Of a DNA stretch of 64,000 nt, positions 5,802 to 13,639 are shown piece after piece. How positions within the stretch are numbered: position 1 is the first letter of the stretch; every line of letters begins with the position of its first letter. This DNA comes from Modicisalibacter ilicicola DSM 19980 (lineage in GTDB: Bacteria > Pseudomonadota > Gammaproteobacteria > Pseudomonadales > Halomonadaceae), in contig NZ_FQUJ01000006.1 of assembly GCF_900128925.1 (NCBI RefSeq), forward strand, positions 35,388 to 99,387, in the 5' to 3' direction. A program made the position numbers and the translations under genes. The notes under the pieces were generated by a model, which saw only the letters and a list, made by a program, of their open reading frames with translations, did not search any database and was not told the origin of the DNA.

Positions 5802-8480
5802 TTACTCGTCGCGGAAGATCCAGCACTTGACGCTGGCGTTGCCCAGGCGGACCTGGCTGCGCACGGTGCGGTTGGAATCGACGAACTTGCGCGACTTGCT
5901 GGTCTTGAGATGGCGTTTGAGTTCGCGGATATCCGGCACGCGCAGCTTGTGCTCGCCGCACATGCGCTCGAAGTCCTTGAGGTTCACCGCGATCTGCCCG
6001 GTGCCGTCGCCGTAGTGGTTCAGGGTGGGATCGGCGCGCAGCCCCTCGATGTAGTCGAACGCCTCCCAGAACTCCGCCACCATGGGGTGGTCCGCGTTGA
6101 TGGCCTGCTGACGCTCCCGGGCCATCTGCCAGATATGCCCGGCGGCCTGGTCGATGATCTGCTCGTTGAACAGATCCAATCCGTCCGGCCCCAGGCAGTC
6201 CAGCAGCCCGAGCAGCTGGGCGTGACACTTGGCGATGCGCAGGTTGTGCACGCCCTCGTCGTCGATCAGGTTGCTCTCGTAGTCCTCGATGCCGCGCTCC
6301 ATCAGCGCGAGCAGGGATCTCTCGCGCAGGGTGGCCTCGAGCAGGAAGCCGCTGACGTCCTCCATGGGCACGCGTTCAAGGGCCTCGGCCATCTTCTTGG
6401 TCTGGGCGTTCTGGCCTTCGCGGGTGAAGTGCAGGTGGGTGATGCGGGTCTGGATCGCCTCGCCGGCCTGCACGGCGGCGTTCTGGCTGATCAGGATCGC
6501 GCCGCGAAAGGGCGGCTCGTAGGTATCGTTACCGGAGTTCTTGACGCCCCGGGCGCGGATCGAGCGGCCGTTGTAGGCGGTCTTGAGCTCGTCCCAATCG
6601 AACTGGCGCTGCTTGGCGCCGCCTTCCTGTTCGCGGTCGGACTCGATGAGTACCACCGGCAGGTTGGAGACCTGGGCGAAATTGCGCGCCCGGGCCGGCA
6701 TGGTCGCCTTGGCCGGGTCGAAGCCCTCGTAGTCCTGGCGTCCGCAGAGCTTCCAGAAGAACTCGATCAACGTGGACTTGCCCGCGCCGGCTTCGCCGAT
6801 CACCTCGAGGAACGGGTAGCTCTTCTGGCGTTGGCGAATCTGCTCGGCGAACAGCGAGCCCAGCCACCAGGCCAGGGCCACCACGCCGCGGGCCCCGAAG
6901 GCGCCGTAGAGGTTGTTTGCCCAGTCGCGGCGATACTCGTCGCGCTTGGGATTGATGGCCAGGGTGACGGATTGGCTCAGGGTCTTGAGCTGCAGTTTCT
7001 TGAGCTCGAAGTAGTCCTCGCTGTTGATGGGGTAGAGCGTGCCGTCGCTGACCGCCAGATCGCCGAACACGTAGGCACCGTGTTCGCGGCTGTAGCCGAT
7101 GTAGTCGATGGTCTCGACGGTCTTGATGTTGCTGATCTGGTCCTGCAGCAGGCTATCCAGCTGCTGGCTGGTCCCGGTCCAGAGGGCGCCGGCGGCGACG
7201 CCCATCAGGCGCTTCTTGAACTCCGAGGCGCTGGCCAGCTGGCCGCCGGAGAAGGTGTTCTTGATCGAGGCCTTGCCGCTGGGGAAGTCCACCCGAGCGT
7301 AGTACCAGCTCTCGTCGGTGATCGCGTTGGCCTGGTAATAGAGGAATTCCGGCAGGCAGGTGCAGATGCGGCTGACGGTGCCGGCCTGTTGCAGGGCGGC
7401 GTCGCGCTGCTGCTCATCCAGCAGCTGCATGTCCTCCGGATCGGCGGAGCCGGTGGCAGACCTGACCGCACGTTCGAATGCCTCCTGGCTGAGCTTGAAC
7501 CACCACACCTGATGCTTGTACTCGAACCAGAACTCCCGACGCTCGGTGCGCTTGTAGATCAGCAGTGCCTTGGCGGTGGGCGATTCGGCCAGCAGTAGGG
7601 CGCCGTGATAGCGGTAGGTTTGCAGGTGCTTCTGGCTCAGGCGATCGGCCTGGTGCTGGTCGTTCCAGTCCTGCTTGCCGGGGATCTGCGCCGCCTGGCA
7701 GTCCCAGCCGGCGGCCCGGGCCCGCTCGACATGCTTGAGGGTGCCGTTCTGGCCGGCCCGGTTGCTGTCGAGCGCCCATACCAGCGTCGGCCAGCCGTGA
7801 CCGGCGGCGTGCGCGGCATCCGCGACGCGTTTGAGCGCCGCGTCCGGGTAGTTCGAGCAGCTCATGGCGGAGACGGCGGCGATGCCGTGATGCAGCAGGG
7901 CGATGGCGTCGAAGATGCCCTCGACGATCCATATCTCGTCGCTCTCGGCGAGATCCGCGTCCGTCAAGGTCGGCGGCTGCCACCACTGCCCCTTGTAGCG
8001 CCCGACGAAGTTGGCCTTCTGCTTGCCGAAACGCTCGGGCTTGTCGAGGATGCGCTCCCAGTAGGCCCCGCCGGGCAGGGCGAAGCGCACCGTGGTGGAG
8101 CCGGCGCTGTGCTTGTGGCTCCAGTAGGTCTCCTGGGTATACCAGCCCTGGATGCGCTCGAGCTCGAAGCCGCGGCCGTCGGTCAGGTAGCCATCGGCCA
8201 CTGGCGTGGTGCTCTTCGGCTTGCCTGGCGGCGGCGGTAGATCGGCGTAGCGCTCGGTCCAGCTCTCGAACAGTTCCGGGAACAGCTCTTTCACGTGGTG
8301 CTGGTCGCCGCAGTTGTTCTCGCGTCCGCATTTCAGCATCCACGGTTTGTCCGTGGAGATATAGGCCTCTCGCTTGCCGCAGCCCGGGCAGGTGACCCGC
8401 TGCAGGTAGGCGCCGTTCTCGACCGCATCCATGTCACGGGTCAGGCGGCCGATGATGTCCGCGCGCAGCGATGGATTCAT
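5802..8480 (-). CDS. phage primase-helicase
   Basis: An 892-residue replication protein. An N-terminal zinc ribbon (CPGC at 31-34, CGRENNC at 51-57) and a toprim-like segment (IWIVEGIFDAIALLHHG, 184-199; VWALDSNRAGQNG, 234-246) mark a primase. A P-loop NTPase follows with Walker A GEAGAGKST at 562-570, VVLIESDRE as Walker B and SQNAAVQAGEAIQTR as sensor region. This is the arrangement of P4-alpha/DUF927-type primase-helicases that open phage origins. Residues 804-892 form a separate module also present at the end of the BRO-N protein at 32630. It is the central gene of the early operon and the natural partner of the iteron region near 34.4 kb. Confidence 0.88.
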   Translation of the reverse strand: MNPSLRADIIGRLTRDMDAVENGAYLQRVTCPGCGKREAYISTDKPWMLKCGRENNCGDQHHVKELFPELFESWTERYADLPPPPGKPKSTTPVADGYLTDGRGFELERIQGWYTQETYWSHKHSAGSTTVRFALPGGAYWERILDKPERFGKQKANFVGRYKGQWWQPPTLTDADLAESDEIWIVEGIFDAIALLHHGIAAVSAMSCSNYPDAALKRVADAAHAAGHGWPTLVWALDSNRAGQNGTLKHVERARAAGWDCQAAQIPGKQDWNDQHQADRLSQKHLQTYRYHGALLLAESPTAKALLIYKRTERREFWFEYKHQVWWFKLSQEAFERAVRSATGSADPEDMQLLDEQQRDAALQQAGTVSRICTCLPEFLYYQANAITDESWYYARVDFPSGKASIKNTFSGGQLASASEFKKRLMGVAAGALWTGTSQQLDSLLQDQISNIKTVETIDYIGYSREHGAYVFGDLAVSDGTLYPINSEDYFELKKLQLKTLSQSVTLAINPKRDEYRRDWANNLYGAFGARGVVALAWWLGSLFAEQIRQRQKSYPFLEVIGEAGAGKSTLIEFFWKLCGRQDYEGFDPAKATMPARARNFAQVSNLPVVLIESDREQEGGAKQRQFDWDELKTAYNGRSIRARGVKNSGNDTYEPPFRGAILISQNAAVQAGEAIQTRITHLHFTREGQNAQTKKMAEALERVPMEDVSGFLLEATLRERSLLALMERGIEDYESNLIDDEGVHNLRIAKCHAQLLGLLDCLGPDGLDLFNEQIIDQAAGHIWQMARERQQAINADHPMVAEFWEAFDYIEGLRADPTLNHYGDGTGQIAVNLKDFERMCGEHKLRVPDIRELKRHLKTSKSRKFVDSNRTVRSQVRLGNASVKCWIFRDE

Positions 8481-8504
8481 GCCGTGCTCCCTTCGCTTGC
8501 GACG

Positions 8505-8882
8505 TTATTGGATGACGACCGGGCGACGGGTATCGCTGTTGACGACCCGGGCGCGACCTTCCTCGCGGGCGCTCTGCAGGACCTTCATCAGGTCGTCGGC
8601 GGTGAACATCACCGGCCGACCGCCCTCGGTGCGCAGCACGACGACATGGGCGGTGGTGGCGTCGGCGTCGATGATGGCGGTCTGGTTGAGGCAGTTGAGC
8701 TCGGCATAGGCCTGAATGGCATGCAGTTCGGCGTTGCGCTCGCTCAGATCGTTCTGGCTCATCAGGTGGACGATGCAGCTTTCCAGGGCATCGACGCGAT
8801 TCAGGTGCATCGCGTGGCGCATCAGATAGCTGGTGGCGGCATTGGTGGGGTCGAGCAGATGACGTTTGTGCGGATTTCTCAT
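8505..8882 (-). CDS. hypothetical phage protein
   Basis: A 125-residue protein; start ATG 8882 has GGAGAG seven bases upstream. Sequence blocks: LLDPTNAATSYLMRHAMHLNRVDALESCIVHLM, an alpha-helical middle, and TTAHVVVLRTEGGRPVMFTADDLMKVLQSA. No recognised domain. It lies between the Ogr-type activator and the primase. Confidence 0.55.
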   Translation of the reverse strand: MRNPHKRHLLDPTNAATSYLMRHAMHLNRVDALESCIVHLMSQNDLSERNAELHAIQAYAELNCLNQTAIIDADATTAHVVVLRTEGGRPVMFTADDLMKVLQSAREEGRARVVNSDTRRPVVIQ

Positions 8883-8932
8883 GATGTTCTCTCCTGGTAC
8901 CGAGTTGCCCGTTGGCGGGCTTGTTCTGGTTT

Positions 8933-9178
8933 TCAGTCTTTCTTGGAATGCAGCTGTGCAAGCAGCGCGATGCGCGCCCGGGGCGACATGAACAGGCGTA
9001 CATCTGGATTGGGTTGCCGCGAGGGGTTGTAGGTCTCCGCTATCTCGACCCTGGCCTTGCCGGACCAGCCGCACTCGGGTGCGGTGCACTGCACGTAGGC
9101 CTCCCGGTAGATCGGCGATAGCGTCTTGGTGGTGCGGATGCGGGTCTTGTCGCCGCAGTGGGGGCAGATGAGTCTCAT
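8933..9178 (-). CDS. ogr: Ogr/Delta-type late gene activator
   Basis: An 81-residue zinc-finger protein with Cys5-X2-Cys8-X22-Cys31-X4-Cys36, exactly the metal site of P2 Ogr and P4 Delta. The flanking sequence (RTTKTLSPIYREAYVQC and NPDVRLFMSPR) also fits the family. These proteins recruit the host RNA polymerase alpha subunit to phage late promoters with a dyad near -55. Three such dyads occur in this prophage (18830, 23624, 29604). In P2 the gene follows D; here it is second in the early operon, so late transcription would follow early transcription directly. Confidence 0.9.
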   Translation of the reverse strand: MRLICPHCGDKTRIRTTKTLSPIYREAYVQCTAPECGWSGKARVEIAETYNPSRQPNPDVRLFMSPRARIALLAQLHSKKD

Positions 9179-9188
9179 CGCGGTCACC

Positions 9189-9446
9189 TCAGATGCGGTC
9201 GTCGTGCTGACGGTGGTAGTCCTCATCGTTGGCGCGTTGCAGCGCATCGAGGCCACAACGGCGGTACTCTTGTAGCCCGATGAGGATGAGCAGCCGCGAG
9301 GTGCCGCCGATGGAGTAGCGAAGCAGATCGGCGATGCCTTCGATTTCATCGCGCTCGACAGGGCGCAACTTCAAATAGATCGGTTTGGCATTGCAGCCGT
9401 TAGGCGAGCGCGAAATGCGTTTTGTGGAGGAATCTGATGAAGCCAT
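9189..9446 (-). CDS. small ribbon-helix-helix-like protein, possible Cro analogue
   Basis: An 85-residue protein with a segment NAKPIYLKLRPVERDEIEGIADLLRYS then TSRLLILIGLQEYRR, compatible with an Arc-type ribbon-helix-helix fold. It is the first gene leftward from the CI control region, the place of Cro or Apl in P2-related phages, so a role in the lytic switch is likely. The start codon nearly coincides with the expected transcription start of the early promoter, so it could be leaderless or start later. Family assignment is tentative. Confidence 0.55.
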   Translation of the reverse strand: MASSDSSTKRISRSPNGCNAKPIYLKLRPVERDEIEGIADLLRYSIGGTSRLLILIGLQEYRRCGLDALQRANDEDYHRQHDDRI

Positions 9447-9449
9447 CTA

Positions 9450-9521
9450 GTAATATCCCTGGTGATTGTCTTGCACAATGTGATGATGAACTCAAAACAG
9501 AATATGTGCAATTCAAATTGC
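9450..9521 (-). promoter_or_regulatory. early promoter and operator region of the lysogeny switch
   Basis: On the minus strand TTGTGC (9473-9478), a 17-base spacer and TATTAC (9450-9455) make a good promoter for the early operon. The -35 lies inside TGTCTTGCACAA of the repeated operator block (9467-9503). A palindrome GCAATT-CA-AATTGC is at 9508-9521. These are the expected CI-binding elements between divergent cI and early genes. Confidence 0.55.
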
Positions 9522-9547
9522 AACCTTCTCTTATATCGAGTTGTTAT

Positions 9548-10249
9548 ATGGACTCAAAACAAAATGCAGACGAGGTAATAACTCGTTTGAAATCGGTCGT
9601 GAATGTAAAAAGCGACCGGGAGTTGGCGGGATATTTCGGCATGGGTTCCACGACCATCACCAGCAAGCGGCAGCGCGGCAGCGTGCCCTATGAGGAATGC
9701 GTGCAGCTGGCCCTGGAGCGCGGCATCAGCCTGGACTGGTTGATCCTGGGAAAAGGCGCCGCGCCCGAGGGCATTTCGTCGCCTGCAGGCGATGAGGGAC
9801 TGCGTACACTGGTGCCCAGTGGCCAGCCTGATGGCCCCGGTTACACCTCGGTGCCGATGTACGACATCGAGGCCGCGGCGGGACCGGGCCGGCTGTTCGA
9901 GGCGGAGAACATCGAGGCCACGGTGTATTTCGAGACCGATCAATTGACACATGAAGGGCTCGACCCGGCCCAGGTGGTAGGGGCCAAGGTACGCGGCGAC
10001 TCGATGGGCGAGACGTTGCGCGACGGCGACAAGGTGCTGATCGACCGCTCGCAGCGCAAGCCGGACGGGGTGTTTCTGCTGAGAATGGGGCAGGAGCTGC
10101 GCATCAAGCGGGTCCAGCGGGTGGCCGGCGGCGCGCTGATGCTGATCAGCGATAACCCGCACTACGAGCGCGAGATGATCCGGCCTGAGGAGATGGGCGA
10201 CGTGGAGCTCATCGGGCGCTGCCAGATACGCATCGGGCGGATTGCGTGA
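9548..10249 (+). CDS. cI: CI-type phage repressor, S24 family
   Basis: A 233-residue repressor. The N-terminal 68 residues match the phage CI repressor DNA-binding domain (VITRLKSVVNVKSDRELAGYFGMGSTTITSKRQR, ending SLDWLILG). The C-terminal half is an S24 peptidase domain with Ser152 (GDSMG) and Lys187 (LRIKRV) as the catalytic pair and a candidate Ala-Gly cleavage site at 111-112. RecA-stimulated self-cleavage is therefore likely. ATG 9548 was chosen because the family domain begins right there; the open frame to 9422 runs through the operators. It holds the early operon off during lysogeny. Confidence 0.9.
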   Translation: MDSKQNADEVITRLKSVVNVKSDRELAGYFGMGSTTITSKRQRGSVPYEECVQLALERGISLDWLILGKGAAPEGISSPAGDEGLRTLVPSGQPDGPGYTSVPMYDIEAAAGPGRLFEAENIEATVYFETDQLTHEGLDPAQVVGAKVRGDSMGETLRDGDKVLIDRSQRKPDGVFLLRMGQELRIKRVQRVAGGALMLISDNPHYEREMIRPEEMGDVELIGRCQIRIGRIA

Positions 10250-10287
10250 GCTAGGTGGATCGAGTTCTAGTTGACTTAGGAGAAGAT

Positions 10288-10911
10288 ATGGGAGAGATGG
10301 TGTTCTTCTGGGGGCTTGCCGGTCTCTTATTGGTATTCATGGTCCGCAGAACCAAGCGCAAGGCCCGAGAGATCGATGCCCAGTCTTCTCTGAATACTGA
10401 TTCGGGATGTTCACCGCAGTCTCCTTCCAGTGAGACAAAACTTGAGTCGCCTGCCGAGCGCCTGTGCTTCGTCTATGAAGACGCCCAAGGCAACGTCACC
10501 ACCCGTGAAATCTCGCGCTTCGCTGACGATGGCGTCTATCTCAAGGGCTTTTGCCACCACGCCGGGGAAATGCGTACCTTTCGGCGCAATCGCATTGTTC
10601 GGTTCCTCGAAGGCGAGCATTTATTGGAGCCGATTGTTCAACAGCTGGCCGGACGTGACGGTGCGCCCATGGAGATATTGTTTACCGGCTTCAGTGAAGA
10701 CGACCGCTTTGATCTGGAATGCGAAGCCGAAGACGCGGGGATGATCGTGCGAAAAACAGTGACGAAAAACCTGACGTTCGTGTGTGCTGGCTCCCGAGCG
10801 GGTCAGGCCAAGTTATCCCAGGCGCGGGCGCGAGGCTGCACGATCATGAACCAGGACCAGTTTGAACAAATGTTGGCCACCGGAGAATTGCCGAGCCGAG
10901 CAGTGATGTAG
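10288..10911 (+). CDS. membrane-anchored WYL-like/BRCT protein
   Basis: A 207-residue protein with an N-terminal membrane helix (about 4-20, FFWGLAGLLLVFMV) and basic stop-transfer residues. A small beta-rich segment resembling a WYL-type ligand domain follows (58-107; RLCFVYEDAQG, ISRFADDGVYLKGFC, RTFRRNRIVRFLEG). A C-terminal BRCT domain (128-197; EILFTGFSEDDR, then LTFVCAGSRAGQAKLSQARARGCTIMNQDQFEQML) ends it. ATG 10288 has AGGAG five bases upstream. It follows cI on the same strand and is probably made in lysogens. BRCT domains bind DNA ends or phosphoproteins; a membrane-tethered one in a prophage is unexplained. Host protection is a guess. Confidence 0.7.
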   Translation: MGEMVFFWGLAGLLLVFMVRRTKRKAREIDAQSSLNTDSGCSPQSPSSETKLESPAERLCFVYEDAQGNVTTREISRFADDGVYLKGFCHHAGEMRTFRRNRIVRFLEGEHLLEPIVQQLAGRDGAPMEILFTGFSEDDRFDLECEAEDAGMIVRKTVTKNLTFVCAGSRAGQAKLSQARARGCTIMNQDQFEQMLATGELPSRAVM

Positions 10912-10946
10912 TGCTTTCTGCTTAGCGTGCTCATCCTTTACAATCG

Positions 10947-10962
10947 CTGTATTCGTATACAG
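10947..10962. promoter_or_regulatory. LexA (SOS) box
   Basis: CTGTATTCGTATACAG is a perfect CTG-N10-CAG LexA operator with the AT-rich centre of strong gammaproteobacterial boxes. It lies 19 bases before the UmuD-like gene, which is thus likely induced by DNA damage. Confidence 0.85.
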
Positions 10963-10980
10963 TAAAAGCCAAATAATGCC

Positions 10981-11334
10981 ATGCGTGTGAACTATGTTGG
11001 GCCGCTCGTCGCCGGCCTTGGTCATCCGGCCCTGGAGGGCTACGACACGACGTGCTTCGGTACCAGCTGCTACCTGGTCGAAGTGAGCGAAGAGGCGGGG
11101 GTCGATGGACCCCTGATCGAGGGCGATGTGCTGGTCGTCGATGAAGGCAGGGTGCCGCAACACAATGACCTGGCGGTGGCCGTGGTGGAGGGCGAGCAGC
11201 GGCTGTTCAACACGGTGCGGATTGGCAATAGCCTGTTGCTGGTTCCACCGCTGGACAAAAGCGGCGCGGTACCGGCCCGCTGGTCCGATCTGCGCGGGGT
11301 CGTGATCCGCCAGGCCCGTCGTTACGCATTTTGA
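10981..11334 (+). CDS. UmuD-like/S24-fold protein without catalytic dyad
   Basis: A 117-residue protein with the beta-rich core of the UmuD/LexA peptidase fold (CYLVEVSEEAGVDGPLIEGDVLVVDEG, HNDLAVAVVEGEQRLFNTV, SLLLVPP). The GDSM serine motif is replaced by EEAG and the catalytic lysine position by asparagine, so self-cleavage is unlikely. No umuC follows. A LexA box lies directly upstream. SOS-controlled small proteins next to phage repressors (Tum of 186, Gifsy antirepressors) inactivate CI; this one could do the same, or modulate host mutagenesis. No experimental support is visible in sequence. Confidence 0.7.
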   Translation: MRVNYVGPLVAGLGHPALEGYDTTCFGTSCYLVEVSEEAGVDGPLIEGDVLVVDEGRVPQHNDLAVAVVEGEQRLFNTVRIGNSLLLVPPLDKSGAVPARWSDLRGVVIRQARRYAF

Positions 11335-11393
11335 CAGCCCAGTTTTAAAATCTGAGGGCCTTGCTGTACGTAGCCCCGCTGCTTTTCAAGAAT

Positions 11394-11415
11394 AGCGCCC
11401 CATCAATGGGGCGCT
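11394..11415. terminator. hairpin between umuD-like gene and hicB
   Basis: A 10-bp perfect stem AGCGCCCCAT/ATGGGGCGCT with a two-base loop. It lies between convergent genes and on the minus strand is followed by ATTCTT, so it probably ends the hicAB transcript. Confidence 0.6.
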
Positions 11416-11419
11416 GTCG

Positions 11420-11824
11420 TTACTGGTGGTGCAGCTTTTCCAGGGCGGCGCTGGCAATAAACGCGGAACGGCTCTTGACGCCGTGCAGGCTGACATACTC
11501 GTCGATCTGGCGAATGACGAGGCCGGGCAGGGTTACGTTAACCTTTTCAGTCTTACCCAGGTAGGGGGTAACGTCGATGTCGATGATGCCCCAGCCCCAT
11601 CCGGCGAACTCAGGATTCTGACGATGCCTGGCGATATCGCCCGGGGTGGGAATCGGCTCGCCGCTGGCGGCAAGTTCCTCAAGCTGGATATGTGCAACCT
11701 CCACGGCGGCTTCATAGGCCTGCTCGATGGTGTCGCCGGCGGTGGCGGCACCGGGAATATCGGGAAAGACGATGCCGGTGGCGGTGGTCTCGTCGCCCCA
11801 TTCGATGGCGATGGGATATTGCAT
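11420..11824 (-). CDS. hicB: HicB-type antitoxin
   Basis: A 134-residue antitoxin. Residues 1-60 form the partial RNase-H-like HicB domain (YPIAIEWGDETTATGIVFPDIPGAATAGDT, then AYEAAVEVAHIQL). Residues 93-132 are a ribbon-helix-helix DNA-binding tail (KVNVTLPGLVIRQIDEYVSLHGVKSRSAFIASAALEKL). It neutralises HicA and represses its own promoter. ATG 11824 was chosen by GAGGAGA upstream. It lies 23 bases after hicA, in toxin-first order. Confidence 0.92.
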   Translation of the reverse strand: MQYPIAIEWGDETTATGIVFPDIPGAATAGDTIEQAYEAAVEVAHIQLEELAASGEPIPTPGDIARHRQNPEFAGWGWGIIDIDVTPYLGKTEKVNVTLPGLVIRQIDEYVSLHGVKSRSAFIASAALEKLHHQ

Positions 11825-11847
11825 GATTATCTCCTCTTTCGACCGGG

Positions 11848-12030
11848 CTACTTGAGCCCGGCCTGCTTGCGTATGCTGTTGATGGTGCCCTTGGGTAGGT
11901 CTTTCTTGGGGTGCGGTACGGGCACAGCGCCGGGGCGTGTCGGGTGCTTGAAGATATGGTGGCTGCCCGTGACGCGGTCCAGCCGCCACCCCGCCGCTTC
12001 CAGTTCCTTGATGATCTGCTTGCTTTTCAC
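11848..12030 (-). CDS. hicA: HicA-type mRNA interferase toxin
   Basis: A 60-residue toxin with the dsRBD-like HicA fold: KQIIKELEAAGWRLDRVTGSHHIF, with catalytic His24, then VPVPHPKKDLPKGTINSIRKQAGL. It would cleave mRNA when free of HicB. It is expressed with hicB from a clear sigma-70 promoter covered by an inverted repeat. Position between lysogeny genes and the late tail operon is a usual cargo site in P2-like prophages. Confidence 0.93.
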   Translation of the reverse strand: MKSKQIIKELEAAGWRLDRVTGSHHIFKHPTRPGAVPVPHPKKDLPKGTINSIRKQAGLK

Positions 12031-12057
12031 CGCATCCCCCCTAATCGACGTTAATCA

Positions 12058-12110
12058 ATTATACCTCTAGGCGCATATTTTGGCAACTATAAAGGTGCGC
12101 CCAGAGGTAT
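12058..12110 (-). promoter_or_regulatory. hicAB promoter with overlapping inverted-repeat operator
   Basis: Minus-strand TTGCCA (12081-12086), 17-base spacer, TATAAT (12058-12063). A 14-bp inverted repeat (12061-12074 and 12097-12110; ATACCTCT and GGCGC blocks, one mismatch) overlaps the -10 and lies upstream of the -35. It fits autorepression by HicB. Confidence 0.75.
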
Positions 12111-12156
12111 ATTGCAGGAAACGGCTATTACCTGGGGCTATGGCCACCGCGGGCTA

Positions 12157-13188
12157 TCAATACGGCGCTTGCTGATCCGTATTGCGGATCTCGAACTGCA
12201 GGCTGGCAGTGTAGGCGCTGTCGCTGATGTCGTGGATGACTTCGGTGATCAGCCAGGGGGTTTCCTCGACTTCACGTTTCCAGCCGAGCAGCCAGGCCGG
12301 GGTTTCCGGGTAGAGGTCCGGCCTGCCTTCGGCCAGCGATAGGGTGAACTCCGCGTGACCGCGCTGCAGGCGCTGCCATTCGCCCTGGGCGGCGGCGATG
12401 GCATCTTCTGAGCTGGCATAGGTAGGGCGCAGGCGCTTGGCGTTGTCGTCGTCGCCGGCGATCACTTCCTGACGCTTGGCCCCGGAGACATCGTTCCAGT
12501 AGGCGATGACGCCGGTGTAGCTGTCGCGATCCGTGACTACATAGCGGTGCTGGTCGCCGTCCTGGCGGCGCAGCTGGATGGGTGTGATTTCCAGGCCGCT
12601 GGCGGTGGTGGCGGCGCCCGCGGGGATGAGCAGCAGGTTGCCGGCCTTGACCGTGGCCACCGCGTCGAAGCGCTCTGCCAGGCGGGTGAGGAAGTTCAGA
12701 TCGCTCTCGTCGGTCTGGTCGATATGACTGACGCGGATACCCCCGAGGTGCTTGCCGATCTTCGGCGTCAGCTCATGGCGTTTGGCAATGGTGGTCACGA
12801 TGTCGTCAATGGTCAGTTGGTGCCAGCTCTGGGTGCGCTTGCCGGGCAGGCTGCCGCGCATGTCGGCGCTGCGGGCGCGAATGCTGAGCTTGTCCGGTGC
12901 CCCGGAATGCTCCACCTCGTCGACGATGAACACGCCACGTTCGACCAACGCCTCGCCTTTCCAGCCGATGGCTAGGGTGAGTTCCGCGCCGCGCGGCGGC
13001 AATGCCAGCGCGCCGTCATCGTCGGTCAGTACCAGGTCGAGCTGATCCGCTTCGAGGCCTCGTCGATCCGTCAGGCGCAGGCTCTCCACGCGCCCGCGAA
13101 AGCGTGGGGTGATCACCTCGCCCTGCAGGCTGATGCGATAGTCCGGCATTCGGGCCGGGCGGGCCATCTGCTGTGTCAGCCAGCTCAT
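12157..13188 (-). CDS. D: tail protein D (late control protein)
   Basis: A 343-residue homologue of P2 gpD, a baseplate-hub/tail-tip protein related to T4 gp27. Supporting blocks are YRISLQGEVITPRFRGRVESLRLTDRRG near the N-terminus, then HIDQTDESDLNFLTRLAERFDAVATVKAGNLLLIP in the middle and WLITEVIHDISDSAYTASLQFEIR near the end. It is the last gene of the F operon. ATG 13188 overlaps the U stop by four bases; the long open frame beyond is a shadow of U and T. Confidence 0.93.
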   Translation of the reverse strand: MSWLTQQMARPARMPDYRISLQGEVITPRFRGRVESLRLTDRRGLEADQLDLVLTDDDGALALPPRGAELTLAIGWKGEALVERGVFIVDEVEHSGAPDKLSIRARSADMRGSLPGKRTQSWHQLTIDDIVTTIAKRHELTPKIGKHLGGIRVSHIDQTDESDLNFLTRLAERFDAVATVKAGNLLLIPAGAATTASGLEITPIQLRRQDGDQHRYVVTDRDSYTGVIAYWNDVSGAKRQEVIAGDDDNAKRLRPTYASSEDAIAAAQGEWQRLQRGHAEFTLSLAEGRPDLYPETPAWLLGWKREVEETPWLITEVIHDISDSAYTASLQFEIRNTDQQAPY

Positions 13189-13628
13189 GCCAGGGCCCCG
13201 GTGATACCGCGCAATGTCTGATTGGTCAGCGTGCCGAGCAGATCGGTGCGCTGGTCGTCGATGCGCTGCAGGGTGATGTCGAACTCGATCTGCTGGGCGG
13301 CGCCGTCCTTGAAATGGCGCCGCTTGCGCTCGTTGAGCGATTCGATCACGTAGACGCCGTACATCGTGCCGGTGCCCTCTATCAGCGGCCAGGCCGCCCC
13401 CTCGTCCGCCATCTGGCGAAGCTGGTCGAGGTTGGACTGGCCGCCGGTGAACTCGGGCAGCAGGGTGCCGGTGAGGGTAATTGTGTCGTCGCCCACGCCC
13501 AGGAACTGCCGTGCCGGTCGGGCGCCGATGCGCGATTGGCTGGCATGACGCCACTGGGTCTGGCGTTGCAGTTCCTGGTAGGCGGCGGTGTTCAGCGAGA
13601 ACACGAACATGCCGTAGACCATCATCAT
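13185..13628 (-). CDS. U: tail protein U
   Basis: A 147-residue homologue of P2 gpU, needed to finish the tail. Recognisable by FVFSLNTAAYQELQRQTQWRHASQSRIGARPARQFLGVGDDTITLTGTLLPEFTGG and the ending TDLLGTLTNQTLRGITGAL. It lies between the tape measure and D, as in P2, with an 11-base gap after T. Confidence 0.94.
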   Translation of the reverse strand: MMMVYGMFVFSLNTAAYQELQRQTQWRHASQSRIGARPARQFLGVGDDTITLTGTLLPEFTGGQSNLDQLRQMADEGAAWPLIEGTGTMYGVYVIESLNERKRRHFKDGAAQQIEFDITLQRIDDQRTDLLGTLTNQTLRGITGALA

Positions 13629-13639
13629 GGCGATTTTCC

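Noticed and set aside
5790-7598. Open frame of 602 codons on the plus strand opposite the primase
   Set aside because: Antisense artefact of the high-GC primase gene; composition lacks any domain.
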